Shown here in pieces: positions 51,531-62,027 of a DNA stretch of 64,000 nucleotides (positions within the stretch are counted from its first letter, which is position 1; every line of letters starts with the position of its first letter). Made by a program: the position numbers and the translations under genes. The notes below the pieces were generated by a model that had not been told where the DNA came from, did no database searches, and saw only the letters and a program-made list of their open reading frames with translations. The stretch comes from Pseudorhodoferax sp047601025 (GTDB lineage Bacteria; Pseudomonadota; Gammaproteobacteria; Burkholderiales; Burkholderiaceae_C). Location: the NCBI RefSeq assembly GCF_047601025.1, contig NZ_JASGJZ010000001.1, positions 1,736,001-1,800,000 of the forward strand, read 5' to 3'.

Positions 51531-51594
51531 GGATACGCGCCATGCCCGCAGGACCCATGCCGCTGCCGCCAGACCTGGCGCCCGTGCGGACCGG

Positions 51595-52347
51595 ATGAAG
51601 AAGAAGATGCGCCACCTGCTCGTGCTGAACCCCAACACCACCGCCGGCGTGACGGCGCTGCTGCAGCGGCACGTGCAGCGCGCGGCCGGCCCCGGCGTGG
51701 CCGTGCGCTGCGTGACCGCGCGGCTGGGTGCGCCCTACATCGCCTGCGAGGCCAGCTACGCAGTCGCTGGCCATGCCGCGCTCGACGCCTGGGCCATGGC
51801 GCTCGCGCAGCCGGCGCAGCCGGCGCCCGACGCGGTGCTGATCGGCTGCTTCGGCGACCCCGGCCTGTTCGCGCTGCGCGAGGCCAGCCCGGTCCCGGTC
51901 ACCGGCCTGGCGGAAGCCGCCTGCCTGGAGGCCGCGCAGCGGGGCCGCTTCGCCATCGTGACCGGCGGCGCCCGCTGGGTGCCGATGCTGGAACGGCTGG
52001 CCCAGGCGCTGGGCTGCGGCGCCGCGCTGGCCGGCATCCACAGCGTGGCGCCGACGGGGGCGCAGCTGGCCGCCGATCCGCAGGGTGCCCGCGCGCTGCT
52101 GGCCCAGGCCTGCCGCGAGGCCGCCGCACGCTGGAACGCCCAGGCCGTCATCGTCGGCGGCGCCGGCCTGGCCGGCATCGCCGAAGCCATCCAGGCCGAG
52201 GTGCCGGTGCCGCTGGTCGACAGCGTGGCGGCCGGCACGCGCCATGCACTGGCACTGCCGCGGCCGGCCCATGCGCGGGCCACACCGGGCTTCGACGTCG
52301 GCTGGCAGCAGGTCTCGGCCGAGCTGCAGGCGCTCGGCCAACGTTGA
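51595..52347 (+). CDS. Asp/Glu/hydantoin racemase-like protein, second Cys missing
   Basis: This 250-residue protein has the racemase opening HLLVLNPNTTAGVTALLQRHV and the first catalytic cysteine in LIGCFGDPGLFALRE. At the second site, where relatives have GCAGM, it reads IVGGAGLAGIAE, a glycine instead of cysteine. So normal two-base racemisation seems impossible. It follows the importer genes by 64 bp and may be co-transcribed. Confidence 0.8.
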   Translation: MKKKMRHLLVLNPNTTAGVTALLQRHVQRAAGPGVAVRCVTARLGAPYIACEASYAVAGHAALDAWAMALAQPAQPAPDAVLIGCFGDPGLFALREASPVPVTGLAEAACLEAAQRGRFAIVTGGARWVPMLERLAQALGCGAALAGIHSVAPTGAQLAADPQGARALLAQACREAAARWNAQAVIVGGAGLAGIAEAIQAEVPVPLVDSVAAGTRHALALPRPAHARATPGFDVGWQQVSAELQALGQR

Positions 52348-52360
52348 GCAGCGGCGAACT

Positions 52361-53320
52361 TCAGAACGGCGCGTCCACCGTTTCCTCGGATGCGGTCGCA
52401 GGCGCTGCCGGCGCAGGTGCCTCGGTGCTCGGCACGATCTCCCCGCCCAGCGCCTCCAGCAGGTCCGGCAGCAGCCGGCCGATCTCGCCGGTGGCGATCG
52501 CCGCGTCGGCGTCGAAGCCGTCCTCCTTCTCCTGCGAGGTCTTCTCGAACACGCCGTCCTGGAACTGCAGCTTCTTCAGCTGCATGCCCTCGGTCAGCAC
52601 GAAGGACACGCGGTCGTCCCAGGTCATCGCCAGCCGCGTCGGCAGCTTGCCCTCGGCGATGTGCTGGCGGATCTCCTCGATGTCCAGCGCATGGTGGGCA
52701 TAGCGCACCACGGCCTTGGAGGCATCGGTGGCCTTGAGCTCGCACTCGCGGTCGATCGAGAAGCCGGCCGGCGGCTGCTGGCTGCTGAGCCATTCGGACA
52801 TCGCCGCCGTGGCCGAGGTGGCGGTATGCAGCTCCTGCACCGCGAAGCCGTCCAGCGCCTCCACCAGCAGGCTGACCACCTCGTCGGCGCGGCTCTGGCT
52901 GCCGGCGTCCACCACCAGCCGGCGCGCCTGCGGATCGATCCACACCAGCGTGCTGCCGCGCTTGGTGAAGGCCACCGGCAGCAGCGTCTGCTTGGCCTCC
53001 TCGCGCAGCTCGCGGACCTCCTTGCGGCCAGGCTTGCGGCCGGTCGCGGCCTCGATCTGCTGGGCGCGCTCGTCGGCCTTGCGCCGGACAACGGAGGCCG
53101 GCACGGCCTTGCTCTCGACCATCAGCCTGAGCAGGTACTGGCCGCCCACGCTCTCCAGCAGCGCCCCGTGTTCCTCGCCGCGCGGCGGCACCCAGCCGGC
53201 CGCGCGCTCCTGCGTCGCACCGCATTCCTCAAAGCGCCGGCTCTCCAGCGCCTGCTCGATCAGCCCGGCGTCGGCGGTCCAGGCGCCGCCGAGCTTGTAC
53301 ACCATCACGTTCTTGAACAC
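52361..53320 (-). CDS. rdgC: Recombination-associated protein RdgC
   Basis: This 319-residue protein starts with GTG at 53320 and reads FKNVMVYKLGGAW, the RdgC opening. Further segments are GWVPPRGEEHGALLESVGGQYLLRL, VESKAVPASVVRRK, and WLSSQQPPAGFSIDRECELKA. It forms a ring on DNA and limits RecA. It converges with the racemase-like gene, 13 bp apart. Confidence 0.95.
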   Translation of the reverse strand: MFKNVMVYKLGGAWTADAGLIEQALESRRFEECGATQERAAGWVPPRGEEHGALLESVGGQYLLRLMVESKAVPASVVRRKADERAQQIEAATGRKPGRKEVRELREEAKQTLLPVAFTKRGSTLVWIDPQARRLVVDAGSQSRADEVVSLLVEALDGFAVQELHTATSATAAMSEWLSSQQPPAGFSIDRECELKATDASKAVVRYAHHALDIEEIRQHIAEGKLPTRLAMTWDDRVSFVLTEGMQLKKLQFQDGVFEKTSQEKEDGFDADAAIATGEIGRLLPDLLEALGGEIVPSTEAPAPAAPATASEETVDAPF

Positions 53321-53495
53321 TGCTCTCGCTCTCGTTGCAGGGAAAGCCGGCCATTGTCGCCGCCGGGCGGTGCGCGGCAACTTTACAGATCCCGAATCGA
53401 AGCGCCACGGCCGCGATACATGCGCGCCCGACACTGGCGGTGCAGCGCGGCAGGGTCCGCGCCGCACCCCTGGAACGCACGAAAGGAAGTCCACC

Positions 53496-54023
53496 ATGCG
53501 CCACCCCCGTCTCTCGTTCAAACGCTTCGTCCTGGCCGGCGCCATGGCCGCGCTGGCCGCCGGCGCCATCGCGCAGACGCCCGCTGCGCCGCCCGCCGCT
53601 CCCCCGGCCGCCGGCCAGGCGCCGGGCGCCGACGCCCAGCACCCGCACCAGCACCGTCCGCGCGACGGCGGCGCCCAGCGCCTGGCCAGGCTCAAGGAGC
53701 AGCTCAAGATCACGCCCGCGCAGGAACCGGCCTGGAACGCCTACACCGCCAGCCTGCTGCCGCCACCGCCGCCGGCCGAACGCCCGCCGCGCGAGGACCT
53801 GCGCACGCTGACCACGCCGCAGCGCATCGAACGCCTGCGCGCGCTGCACGCCGAGCGCACGGCCGACATGGAGCGCCGCGCCGAGGCCGTGCTGCGCCTG
53901 TACGGCGCGCTGGCGCCCGAGCAGCAGCAGGTGTTCGACCGCCACCCCGGCCTGGCGATGGGCTTCGGCCCGATGCACGGCCCGCGCGACCACCACCACC
54001 GTGGTCCCGGCCGTCCCGGCTGA
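53496..54023 (+). CDS. Spy/CpxP-like periplasmic protein (LTxxQ)
   Basis: This 175-residue protein has a signal peptide (FKRFVLAGAMAALAAGAIA-QT), a Pro/Ala/His-rich linker (HPHQHRPRD) and helical LTxxQ-like segments (LKITPAQEPAWNAY; LTTPQRIERLRALHAER). It ends in a His-rich tail (HHHHRG), which may bind metal. An AAAGGAAG ribosome site precedes ATG 53496. Likely an envelope-stress chaperone. Confidence 0.75.
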   Translation: MRHPRLSFKRFVLAGAMAALAAGAIAQTPAAPPAAPPAAGQAPGADAQHPHQHRPRDGGAQRLARLKEQLKITPAQEPAWNAYTASLLPPPPPAERPPREDLRTLTTPQRIERLRALHAERTADMERRAEAVLRLYGALAPEQQQVFDRHPGLAMGFGPMHGPRDHHHRGPGRPG

Positions 54024-54145
54024 GGAACCCGCGGCGCCGCGCCGGGTCTACCGGCACCCCACAGACCCGGCGTGCCGCCGCTGTCCTACAGCCCGGACAC
54101 CCGGGGCTGCGGTACAACCGCAAGCGTCCCCCTTCCACCGCGCCC

Positions 54146-54925
54146 ATGCCGAACAGCATCGTTTCCACCGTCGGCGCCGTCACCCAGCTCAAGGTCCTGA
54201 CGGTCAACATCCACAAAGGCTTCACCTCGTTCAACCGCCGCTTCATGCTGCACGAGTTGCGCGACGCCGTGCGCCACGTGCATGCCGACGTGGTGTTCCT
54301 GCAGGAGGTGCTGGGCACGCATGCGCGCCACGCCGCGCGGCTGGCCGACTACCCGGAAGCGCCGCACTACGAGTTCCTGGCCGACTCGATCTGGCCGCAG
54401 TTCGCCTACGGCAAGAACGCGGCCTATCCGCACGGCCACCACGGCAATGCCGTGCTGTCCAAGTTCCCGATCGTCCACCAGGAGAACCGCGACGTCTCGC
54501 TGCCCGGCCCCGAGCGCCGCGGCCTGCTGCACTGCGTGCTGCAGGTGCCCGGCAGCCGGGGCCACGTGCACGTGTTCTGCGTGCACCTGGGCCTGCGCGA
54601 ATCGCACCGGCGCGAGCAGCTGCGCCTGCTGGCCGCGATGATCGAGAAGGAAGTGCCGGCCGGCCAGCCGGTCATCGTGGCCGGCGACTTCAACGACTGG
54701 CGCCGCCGCGCGCACGACATCCTGGAGAAGTCCGCCGGCCTGCGCGAGGTCTTCGTGCACGCGACCGGCCAGGCCGCCAAGACCTTCCCGGCCAAGTTCC
54801 CGGTGCTGTCGCTGGACCGGATCTACGTGCGCGACGCCCGCGCGCATTCGCCGATCACGCTGCCCGGCGCCCCCTGGAACCGCCTGTCCGACCATGCGCC
54901 GCTGGCGGCCGTGATCGACCTGTGA
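54146..54925 (+). CDS. Endonuclease/exonuclease/phosphatase family protein
   Basis: This 259-residue EEP protein shows LTVNIHKGFTSFNRRF, VVFLQEVLGTH, the HGHHGNAVLS region, VAGDFNDWR and SDHAPLAAVI, which carry the Asn, Glu, Asp and His of the metal site. Cytoplasmic, no signal. Members act on phosphodiesters; substrate unknown. Some relatives sit beside cardiolipin synthase, which is not the case here. Confidence 0.88.
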   Translation: MPNSIVSTVGAVTQLKVLTVNIHKGFTSFNRRFMLHELRDAVRHVHADVVFLQEVLGTHARHAARLADYPEAPHYEFLADSIWPQFAYGKNAAYPHGHHGNAVLSKFPIVHQENRDVSLPGPERRGLLHCVLQVPGSRGHVHVFCVHLGLRESHRREQLRLLAAMIEKEVPAGQPVIVAGDFNDWRRRAHDILEKSAGLREVFVHATGQAAKTFPAKFPVLSLDRIYVRDARAHSPITLPGAPWNRLSDHAPLAAVIDL

Positions 54926-54954
54926 TCCCCGGCCCGCGGCCCTGACGAACGAAG

Positions 54955-54975
54955 AAGGGCCGCGCACGGCCCTTT
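54955..54975. terminator. Intrinsic terminator between convergent genes
   Basis: AAGGGCCG and CGGCCCTT form an 8-bp stem with CGCA loop and flanking A and T. It can serve the EEP gene and pagL. Confidence 0.85.
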
Positions 54976-55000
54976 CCCGTACCCGGCGCCGGCCCGGCGC

Positions 55001-55573
55001 TCACAGCGCGACGCCGTAGCGCAGCAGGTAGAAGGTCTCGCCCGGATTCGGCTCGACCAGGCCGGCGTTGGAGACGTGCTTGATGTACAGGCCCAGTTCG
55101 TGCCGGCCGTGCGCGCCGAAGTTCACGCCCACCCCCAGGTGGTCGCTGAAATTCCAGCGCGAGCCGAACTCCTTGGCCCGCGTGCGGTAGCGCTCCAGCA
55201 GGTAGGAGCCGCCGATGCCGGCCTCCACGAACCAGGGCGAGCGCCCTTCGTCGAAACGCCAGCGCAGCATCGGCACCACGCCGAGCTGGGTGAACCGCTC
55301 GCGCGCGCCCGGCAGCGCCGCGGCGTGCCAGCGGCTGACGTAGGCGTCCACGGCCAGCGTGAGGCTTCCCTGGAACCCGTGCCAGCCCGTGGGCACCCGC
55401 AGGCCCAGGGTCCAGGCATCCGTCTCGGCGCCGTGGTGGCGGGCCTGGGCAGCCTCCAGGTAGAGGCCCGGGGACCGGGGAGGCTGCTGCGCCTGCGCGC
55501 CCGTCGCGAGCGCGAGGCCCGCCAGCGCCGCCGCCAACCGTCCGCGCACCGTGGAATGTGTGTTGTTGCGCAT
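55001..55573 (-). CDS. pagL: Lipid A 3-O-deacylase PagL
   Basis: This 190-residue protein has a signal peptide (LAAALAGLALATGAQA) and a C-terminal beta-barrel. The active site is clear in KHVSNAG, His166 and Ser168, and an acidic Glu179 in NPGETF. It ends in an aromatic residue-rich strand (FYLLRYGVAL) for outer-membrane insertion. It removes the 3-O acyl chain of lipid A, altering immune recognition. Confidence 0.9.
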   Translation of the reverse strand: MRNNTHSTVRGRLAAALAGLALATGAQAQQPPRSPGLYLEAAQARHHGAETDAWTLGLRVPTGWHGFQGSLTLAVDAYVSRWHAAALPGARERFTQLGVVPMLRWRFDEGRSPWFVEAGIGGSYLLERYRTRAKEFGSRWNFSDHLGVGVNFGAHGRHELGLYIKHVSNAGLVEPNPGETFYLLRYGVAL

Positions 55574-55654
55574 GTTCGTGTGGTTCTGTTTCTACGCCAT
55601 GTTAGTCAGCCGCGGCCGCCCGCCCTGTAGGAAGCGGCCGTCACCCCTCCGGCC

Positions 55655-55870
55655 GCCGGACAACGCTGTGGATAGTTCCCGCACAAGCCATGCCTTATCC
55701 ACAGCGGCGGCGCGGCGGCCGAAGTTGTCCCTTTTCGCGAACGCCCGGCGAAGCCCTCCGCCCACATGGCTGTCCGTTTCGCAAACCCTTGTCCCGCTGC
55801 AGGAAAACACCGTTCTCCACAGCGCGCGGGGGGTTCTACTACTACGACTATTTAGAGATTGAAGACAGTA
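55655..55870. other. Candidate chromosomal replication origin (oriC-like)
   Basis: DnaA-box-like 9-mers: TGTGGATAG (55667-55675, one mismatch), TTATCCACA (55695-55703, perfect) and TTCTCCACA (55813-55821, one mismatch). The last is followed by a GC run (55822-55833) and then by TACTACTACGACTA (55837-55850) and TTTAGAGATTG, the layout of a DnaA-box, GC cluster and DnaA-trio unwinding element. The segment 55834-55890 is AT-rich. No dnaA gene is adjacent. The rest of the 379-bp gap (55574-55952) shows no gene. Confidence 0.6.
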
Positions 55871-55952
55871 GAAAGGAAATAGAAACGGCGTGGCCCGTGC
55901 CAGCGCAGGTCCAGACCGCACGGGTAGCATGTGCTGCAAAGGAACTGCTGCC

Positions 55953-58061
<2,109 letters not shown>

Positions 58062-58098
58062 CAGACGGACCGCGGGGCCGGTGCGCACACTGCGCGCC

Positions 58099-58884
58099 AT
58101 GCGCTTGCTCGCCCGCTGCGACCTGACGGTCGACTGTCCCCGCCCCTGTCCCGTGGTCGCCATGCTGCGCCCGCGCAGCGGCCTGGCCCAATGGGTCGTT
58201 TCCGAGCGCTATGCGCTCGACACCGGCCAGCGCCCGCGCGAGTACGAGGACGCGTTCGGCAACGCCTGCCAGCGCTTCCTGGCGCCGGCCGGCCGCACGC
58301 GCATCGCGGTGCGTTCGGAGGTCGAGGTCGACGAGCGGCTGGCCGTGGACGCCGATGCCGCGCCGACCCCGGTGGACCTGCTGCCCGACCAGGTGCTGGT
58401 CTACCTGCTGCAGAGCCGCTACTGCCCGTCGGACAAGCTGGAGGACCAGGCCCGCGCGATCGCCGGCCAGGCGGCGCCGGGCTATGCCCAGGTCGAGGCG
58501 ATCCGCGCCTGGATCCGCGCACACCACGCGTACCGCTACGGCGTCAGCACCGTGAACACCGATGCGCTGGACACCATGGCGGCCAAGGCCGGCGTATGCC
58601 GCGACTTCGCGCACGTCGGCGTCGCGCTGTGCCGCGCGCTGCGCATTCCGGCGCGCATCGTCGTCGGCTATCTGTACCGGCTCGATCCGATGGACCTGCA
58701 CGCCTGGTTCGAGGCCTTCGTCGGCGGGCGCTGGTACACCTTCGACGCGACCCAGGAGGAAGCCCGCGGCGGCCGCATCGTGCTGGCCTATGGGCGCGAC
58801 GCGGCCGACGTCGCCTTCCTGTCCAACTATGCGGACCTGGAGGTCGTGGACATGCAGGTGGGGGTGGAGCGGGTAGACGGCTGA
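58099..58884 (+). CDS. Transglutaminase-like cysteine peptidase family protein
   Basis: This 261-residue protein has the transglutaminase triad: Cys in AGVCRDFAHVGVALCRAL, His in LHAWFEAFV and Asp in YTFDATQ. An N-terminal beta-rich domain precedes it (LDTGQRPREYEDAFGN). Bacterial members are usually cytoplasmic peptidases of unknown target. 37 bp after nadE, same direction. Confidence 0.87.
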   Translation: MRLLARCDLTVDCPRPCPVVAMLRPRSGLAQWVVSERYALDTGQRPREYEDAFGNACQRFLAPAGRTRIAVRSEVEVDERLAVDADAAPTPVDLLPDQVLVYLLQSRYCPSDKLEDQARAIAGQAAPGYAQVEAIRAWIRAHHAYRYGVSTVNTDALDTMAAKAGVCRDFAHVGVALCRALRIPARIVVGYLYRLDPMDLHAWFEAFVGGRWYTFDATQEEARGGRIVLAYGRDAADVAFLSNYADLEVVDMQVGVERVDG

Positions 58885-59079
58885 AGCCGCCGGGTGCCGT
58901 CCGGGGGCGTCTGGATGGGTTCAGGCCCCGGAGGGGGCAGTCGGAGCGGACAGCTAGGCCAGGTTCGCTTTCAGTCGGCCTTCGCCTCGCCACTAGCCCC
59001 AGGGAGGGGCCGGGACTTGCGCACTGGGGTGCCTTGGCCTGTACCGGCTGTGTGGTGCGGGTACTCCTGGGGTGGCACC

Positions 59080-59400
59080 GGCGGGGTCCGCGAGGGTCTT
59101 GCGCAATGCGGCGTTGAATTCCTCCGCCATCGGCCGCGGCAGCCCCTTGGGCGCAAAGCAGCCGACGAAGGTGTAGAACTCCAGGCCCGGCACGCCGAGT
59201 TCCTTGAACGTCGGCGTCTGGGGCGGCAAGCGACTGCGCTGGTTGCCGGAGATGGCGATCACGCGCGCCGCGCCGGAATGACTCGCCCGCAGGGCCTCGG
59301 GCAAGCCCGTGACGCCCGCCGGCACCTGGTTGCCGATGGATGGTCGTGGATCACGGGCGCCGAGCCGTTGTTGGGAACCACCACCATGTCCGCCGAAGGC
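59080..59400 (-). pseudogene. Remnant of a Bug (tripartite tricarboxylate) receptor gene
   Basis: The minus strand reads DMVVVPNNGSAPVIHD in one frame, then after a frameshift near 59340 NQVPAGVTGLPEALRAS, ARVIAISGNQRS, PTFKELGVPGLEFYTFVG and FAPKGLPRPMAEEFNAALRK. These are the middle and C-terminal parts of a Bug receptor. Signal peptide, N-terminal half and C-terminus are missing. The rest of the gap 58885-59423 shows nothing else. Confidence 0.75.
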
Positions 59401-59423
59401 ATGCATGTCGGCCGTCTCCTGGG

Positions 59424-60854
59424 TCATTCGTCGTTTTCAAGCGCGTGCACCAGGGCCTGGGCGAGGGCGCGGCCGTCCTGGGCATCGTCCCAGATGTGGC
59501 GCAGCAGGCACTCGCCCACCTGGGCCCGGGCGCCCAGGCCATCGCCCTTGGCGATGATCTGCGCGTTGCTCAGCGGCTTGCGCGGCGTGCCGACGCTGTC
59601 CACCACCACGGCGGACCGCGTGCTGCCGTCGGCCAGGCGGATGCTGGCGCCCGTGGCGAACTGCGTGGGGTAGTACTTGCGCGTCAGCTCCTCGCTCAGC
59701 GCGAAGCGCACCTTGGCCGCGATGTCCAGGATCGCCGGATCGTCCAGGTGCTCGTCGCCGTAGGCGTCGTAGCGTTGCGGGCCGTAGGCCAGCGTCGCGC
59801 CGACGATGTAGGGGCAGCTGAACTGCGCCGCCATGGTGGAGCGGGGATTCGGCAGCATGTGCTGGTCGGCGATCAACTGCGGGCCGCTGATGACGATCTC
59901 GACGATGTCCGATACCGGCGTGCGAAAGCCCTCCGTCACCTCGCGCAGCGCATCGATGGCGGAGTGGAACAGCCGGCAGCAGGCGTAGGGCTTGTAGCTG
60001 ATGTTGTGGATCTGCAGCTGCTCGGCCGGCTTCACCTGGCGCAACGGGCCGCCGAACAGCGCGGCCACCCCGTAGGTGCCCTCCACCACGCGGCGCGGCG
60101 AGGTCACCGCCGGCAGCAGCGCGAACTCGGCGGCCAGCACGCCGTTGCGTGCGCCGAAGCCTGCATGCACGCGCTTGACCTCGCCGCCGTCCGGCTCGGT
60201 GGAGAACTGCATCGCGCCGCAGGCCTGGGACAGTGCATGGCCCCAGGCCGCGATCAGCCGGTCGGCCGCGAGGGCCTGGCCGCTGCGGCAGGCGTGCAGG
60301 CTGGTGCAGGCGGTCGCGGCCCCGAACGAGCCCATCACCGAAGTCGGATGGAAGCCCCGGTGCACGGTTTCCAGCCCGCCGGCCGCGCTGCCGATCAGCG
60401 CCATGGCCTCGTAGCCGGCCGCGATCGCCCGCAGCAGCTCGGCCTGGGAGGCGCCGGTGGCTGCGGCCACCGGCAGCGCAGCCGCGATGATGGCCGCGCC
60501 CGGATGGCTCAGCGTCTCGTCGTGCGTGTCGTCGAGCTCGTAGCTGTGCGCCGCGGTGCCGTGCACCAGCGCCGCGACCGACGGGTGCGCCGACCAGCCG
60601 GTGCCGAGCACGGGGCTGGCGCCGGTCCCGGCGAAGCTCTGCGTCCATTGCGCGATCTCCCGGGTCCAGCGGCGCGTGGCGCCCCACAGCGACACGATGA
60701 AGTTGTCGAGCAGCAGCCGCCGCACGGCCTCGGTGTCCGCGGCTGTCAGCGGGGCGTTGGCCACGGCGGCGACATGCTCGGCGATGGCGCGGGTCAGCTC
60801 GCAGCCCGCGGGATCGCGGACGGGATCGCCTCCCAGCTTGGAAAGCATGGTCAT
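59424..60854 (-). CDS. MmgE/PrpD family protein
   Basis: This 476-residue protein matches the 2-methylcitrate dehydratase/aconitate decarboxylase family: LLLDNFIVSLWGA, GTAAHSYELDDTHDETLSHPGAAIIAAAL, GFHPTSVMGSFGAA, and KPYACCRLFHSAIDAL. It has an N-terminal all-helical and a C-terminal alpha/beta domain. Members act as dehydratases, decarboxylases or isomerases on carboxylic acids such as itaconate or aconitate. Last intact gene of the catabolic cluster. Confidence 0.88.
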   Translation of the reverse strand: MTMLSKLGGDPVRDPAGCELTRAIAEHVAAVANAPLTAADTEAVRRLLLDNFIVSLWGATRRWTREIAQWTQSFAGTGASPVLGTGWSAHPSVAALVHGTAAHSYELDDTHDETLSHPGAAIIAAALPVAAATGASQAELLRAIAAGYEAMALIGSAAGGLETVHRGFHPTSVMGSFGAATACTSLHACRSGQALAADRLIAAWGHALSQACGAMQFSTEPDGGEVKRVHAGFGARNGVLAAEFALLPAVTSPRRVVEGTYGVAALFGGPLRQVKPAEQLQIHNISYKPYACCRLFHSAIDALREVTEGFRTPVSDIVEIVISGPQLIADQHMLPNPRSTMAAQFSCPYIVGATLAYGPQRYDAYGDEHLDDPAILDIAAKVRFALSEELTRKYYPTQFATGASIRLADGSTRSAVVVDSVGTPRKPLSNAQIIAKGDGLGARAQVGECLLRHIWDDAQDGRALAQALVHALENDE

Positions 60855-60883
60855 GGAAGGTTTCCTGGATTCATCGGAGGTGG

Positions 60884-62023
60884 TCACTGTTCGCGCAGCA
60901 GTCCGTTGTCCTGCCCCAGCGTTCCGGCAGGCTTGAGCGGCGGCGGGCGCTGGCCGTCGAACGACAGCGGAAAGCCCACGGCGTCGAATTCCTCGTCGGA
61001 CGACTTGCCCAGGATGCCTAGCGCCTTCACCTGTTCGTTGGCCAGCACTTCCTCCACGGTCTGTACCGGCGCACTGGGCACGCCACCTGCCTGCAGCCTG
61101 CGCTGCCAGTGGTCGCGCGGGTGCTGCACCAGGCAAGCTTCGAGCAGCGCGTCGAGTTCGGCGCGGTGCTGCAGCCGCACGGTGTTGTTTTCGAAACGCG
61201 GGTCGCTGCTCCACTCGGGGTGGCCCAGCCCTTCGCACAGCTTGACGAACAGCGCATCGTTGGCGCAACTGAGCATCAGGTAGCCGTCGGCAGCCATGTA
61301 GGCGCGGCTGGGCGCGATGAAGCTGATGCCCGAGCCGAAGCGCTCGCCCTGCTGGCCGCCCGCCGCGGCCGTACCCAGGCTCAGCGCCATCCAGGTGAGG
61401 GCCGTCTCCAGCAGCGAGCAGCTGACGGTGGCGCCCGTGCCCTGGATGTTGCGGCGCAGCAGGGCGGTGATGATGCCCAGCGCGGCCCAGGTGCCGGTGC
61501 CCAGGTCGATGATGGAGACGCCCGCGCGGGACGGCGGGCGGTCGCCGTCGCCGGTCAGGCTCATGATGCCCGAGAAGGCCTGCATCAGCGGGTCGTAGCC
61601 GGGCTCCTCGCGCAGCGGGCCTTTGTGGCCGAAGGCGCCCACTTCGCAATACACGAGCGCGGGCTTGCGGCTGCGCAGCGTCTCGGCGTCGAGCTGGTAC
61701 TTGCCCGCGGTGCCGGGGCGCAGGTTGTGGATGAAGACATCGGCTTTTTCGTCGATCAGGCGGTGCAGCTGCGCCAGCTCGTCGGGGTTCTTCACGTCCA
61801 GGCACAGCGCGCGCTTGCCCCGGTTCAGCACGTGGTAGGACGAGCAGGCGCCGCGCCAGCGCTCGAAGCCCCAGCGCCGCGAGGCATCGCCGCCGGGGCG
61901 TTCCACCTTCCAGACCTCGGCGCCCAGCTGCGCCAGGAGCTCCCCGGCGAAGGGCGCGGAGGCGTTGTCCGTCAGCTCGACGACGGTGAATCCCGCCAGC
62001 GGCAGGGGAGGGGTGGGACTCAT
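60884..62023 (-). CDS. CaiB/BaiF family CoA transferase (class III)
   Basis: This 379-residue protein has the class III layout: LAGFTVVELTDNASAPFAGELLAQLGAEVWKVE, VFIHNLRPGTAGK, and the active-site Asp144 in GYDPLMQAFSGIMSLTG. It moves CoA between acids. Position between a Bug receptor and MmgE/PrpD suggests activation of an imported dicarboxylic acid. Its start is 4 bp before the receptor stop. Confidence 0.92.
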   Translation of the reverse strand: MSPTPPLPLAGFTVVELTDNASAPFAGELLAQLGAEVWKVERPGGDASRRWGFERWRGACSSYHVLNRGKRALCLDVKNPDELAQLHRLIDEKADVFIHNLRPGTAGKYQLDAETLRSRKPALVYCEVGAFGHKGPLREEPGYDPLMQAFSGIMSLTGDGDRPPSRAGVSIIDLGTGTWAALGIITALLRRNIQGTGATVSCSLLETALTWMALSLGTAAAGGQQGERFGSGISFIAPSRAYMAADGYLMLSCANDALFVKLCEGLGHPEWSSDPRFENNTVRLQHRAELDALLEACLVQHPRDHWQRRLQAGGVPSAPVQTVEEVLANEQVKALGILGKSSDEEFDAVGFPLSFDGQRPPPLKPAGTLGQDNGLLREQ

Positions 62024-62027
62024 GGCG

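Noticed and set aside
47919..51641. A 1240-codon open frame on the minus strand
   Set aside because: It is antisense to the importer genes; its long openness is due to very high GC. Composition (Gln/His/Arg/Gly-rich) is that of a shadow frame.
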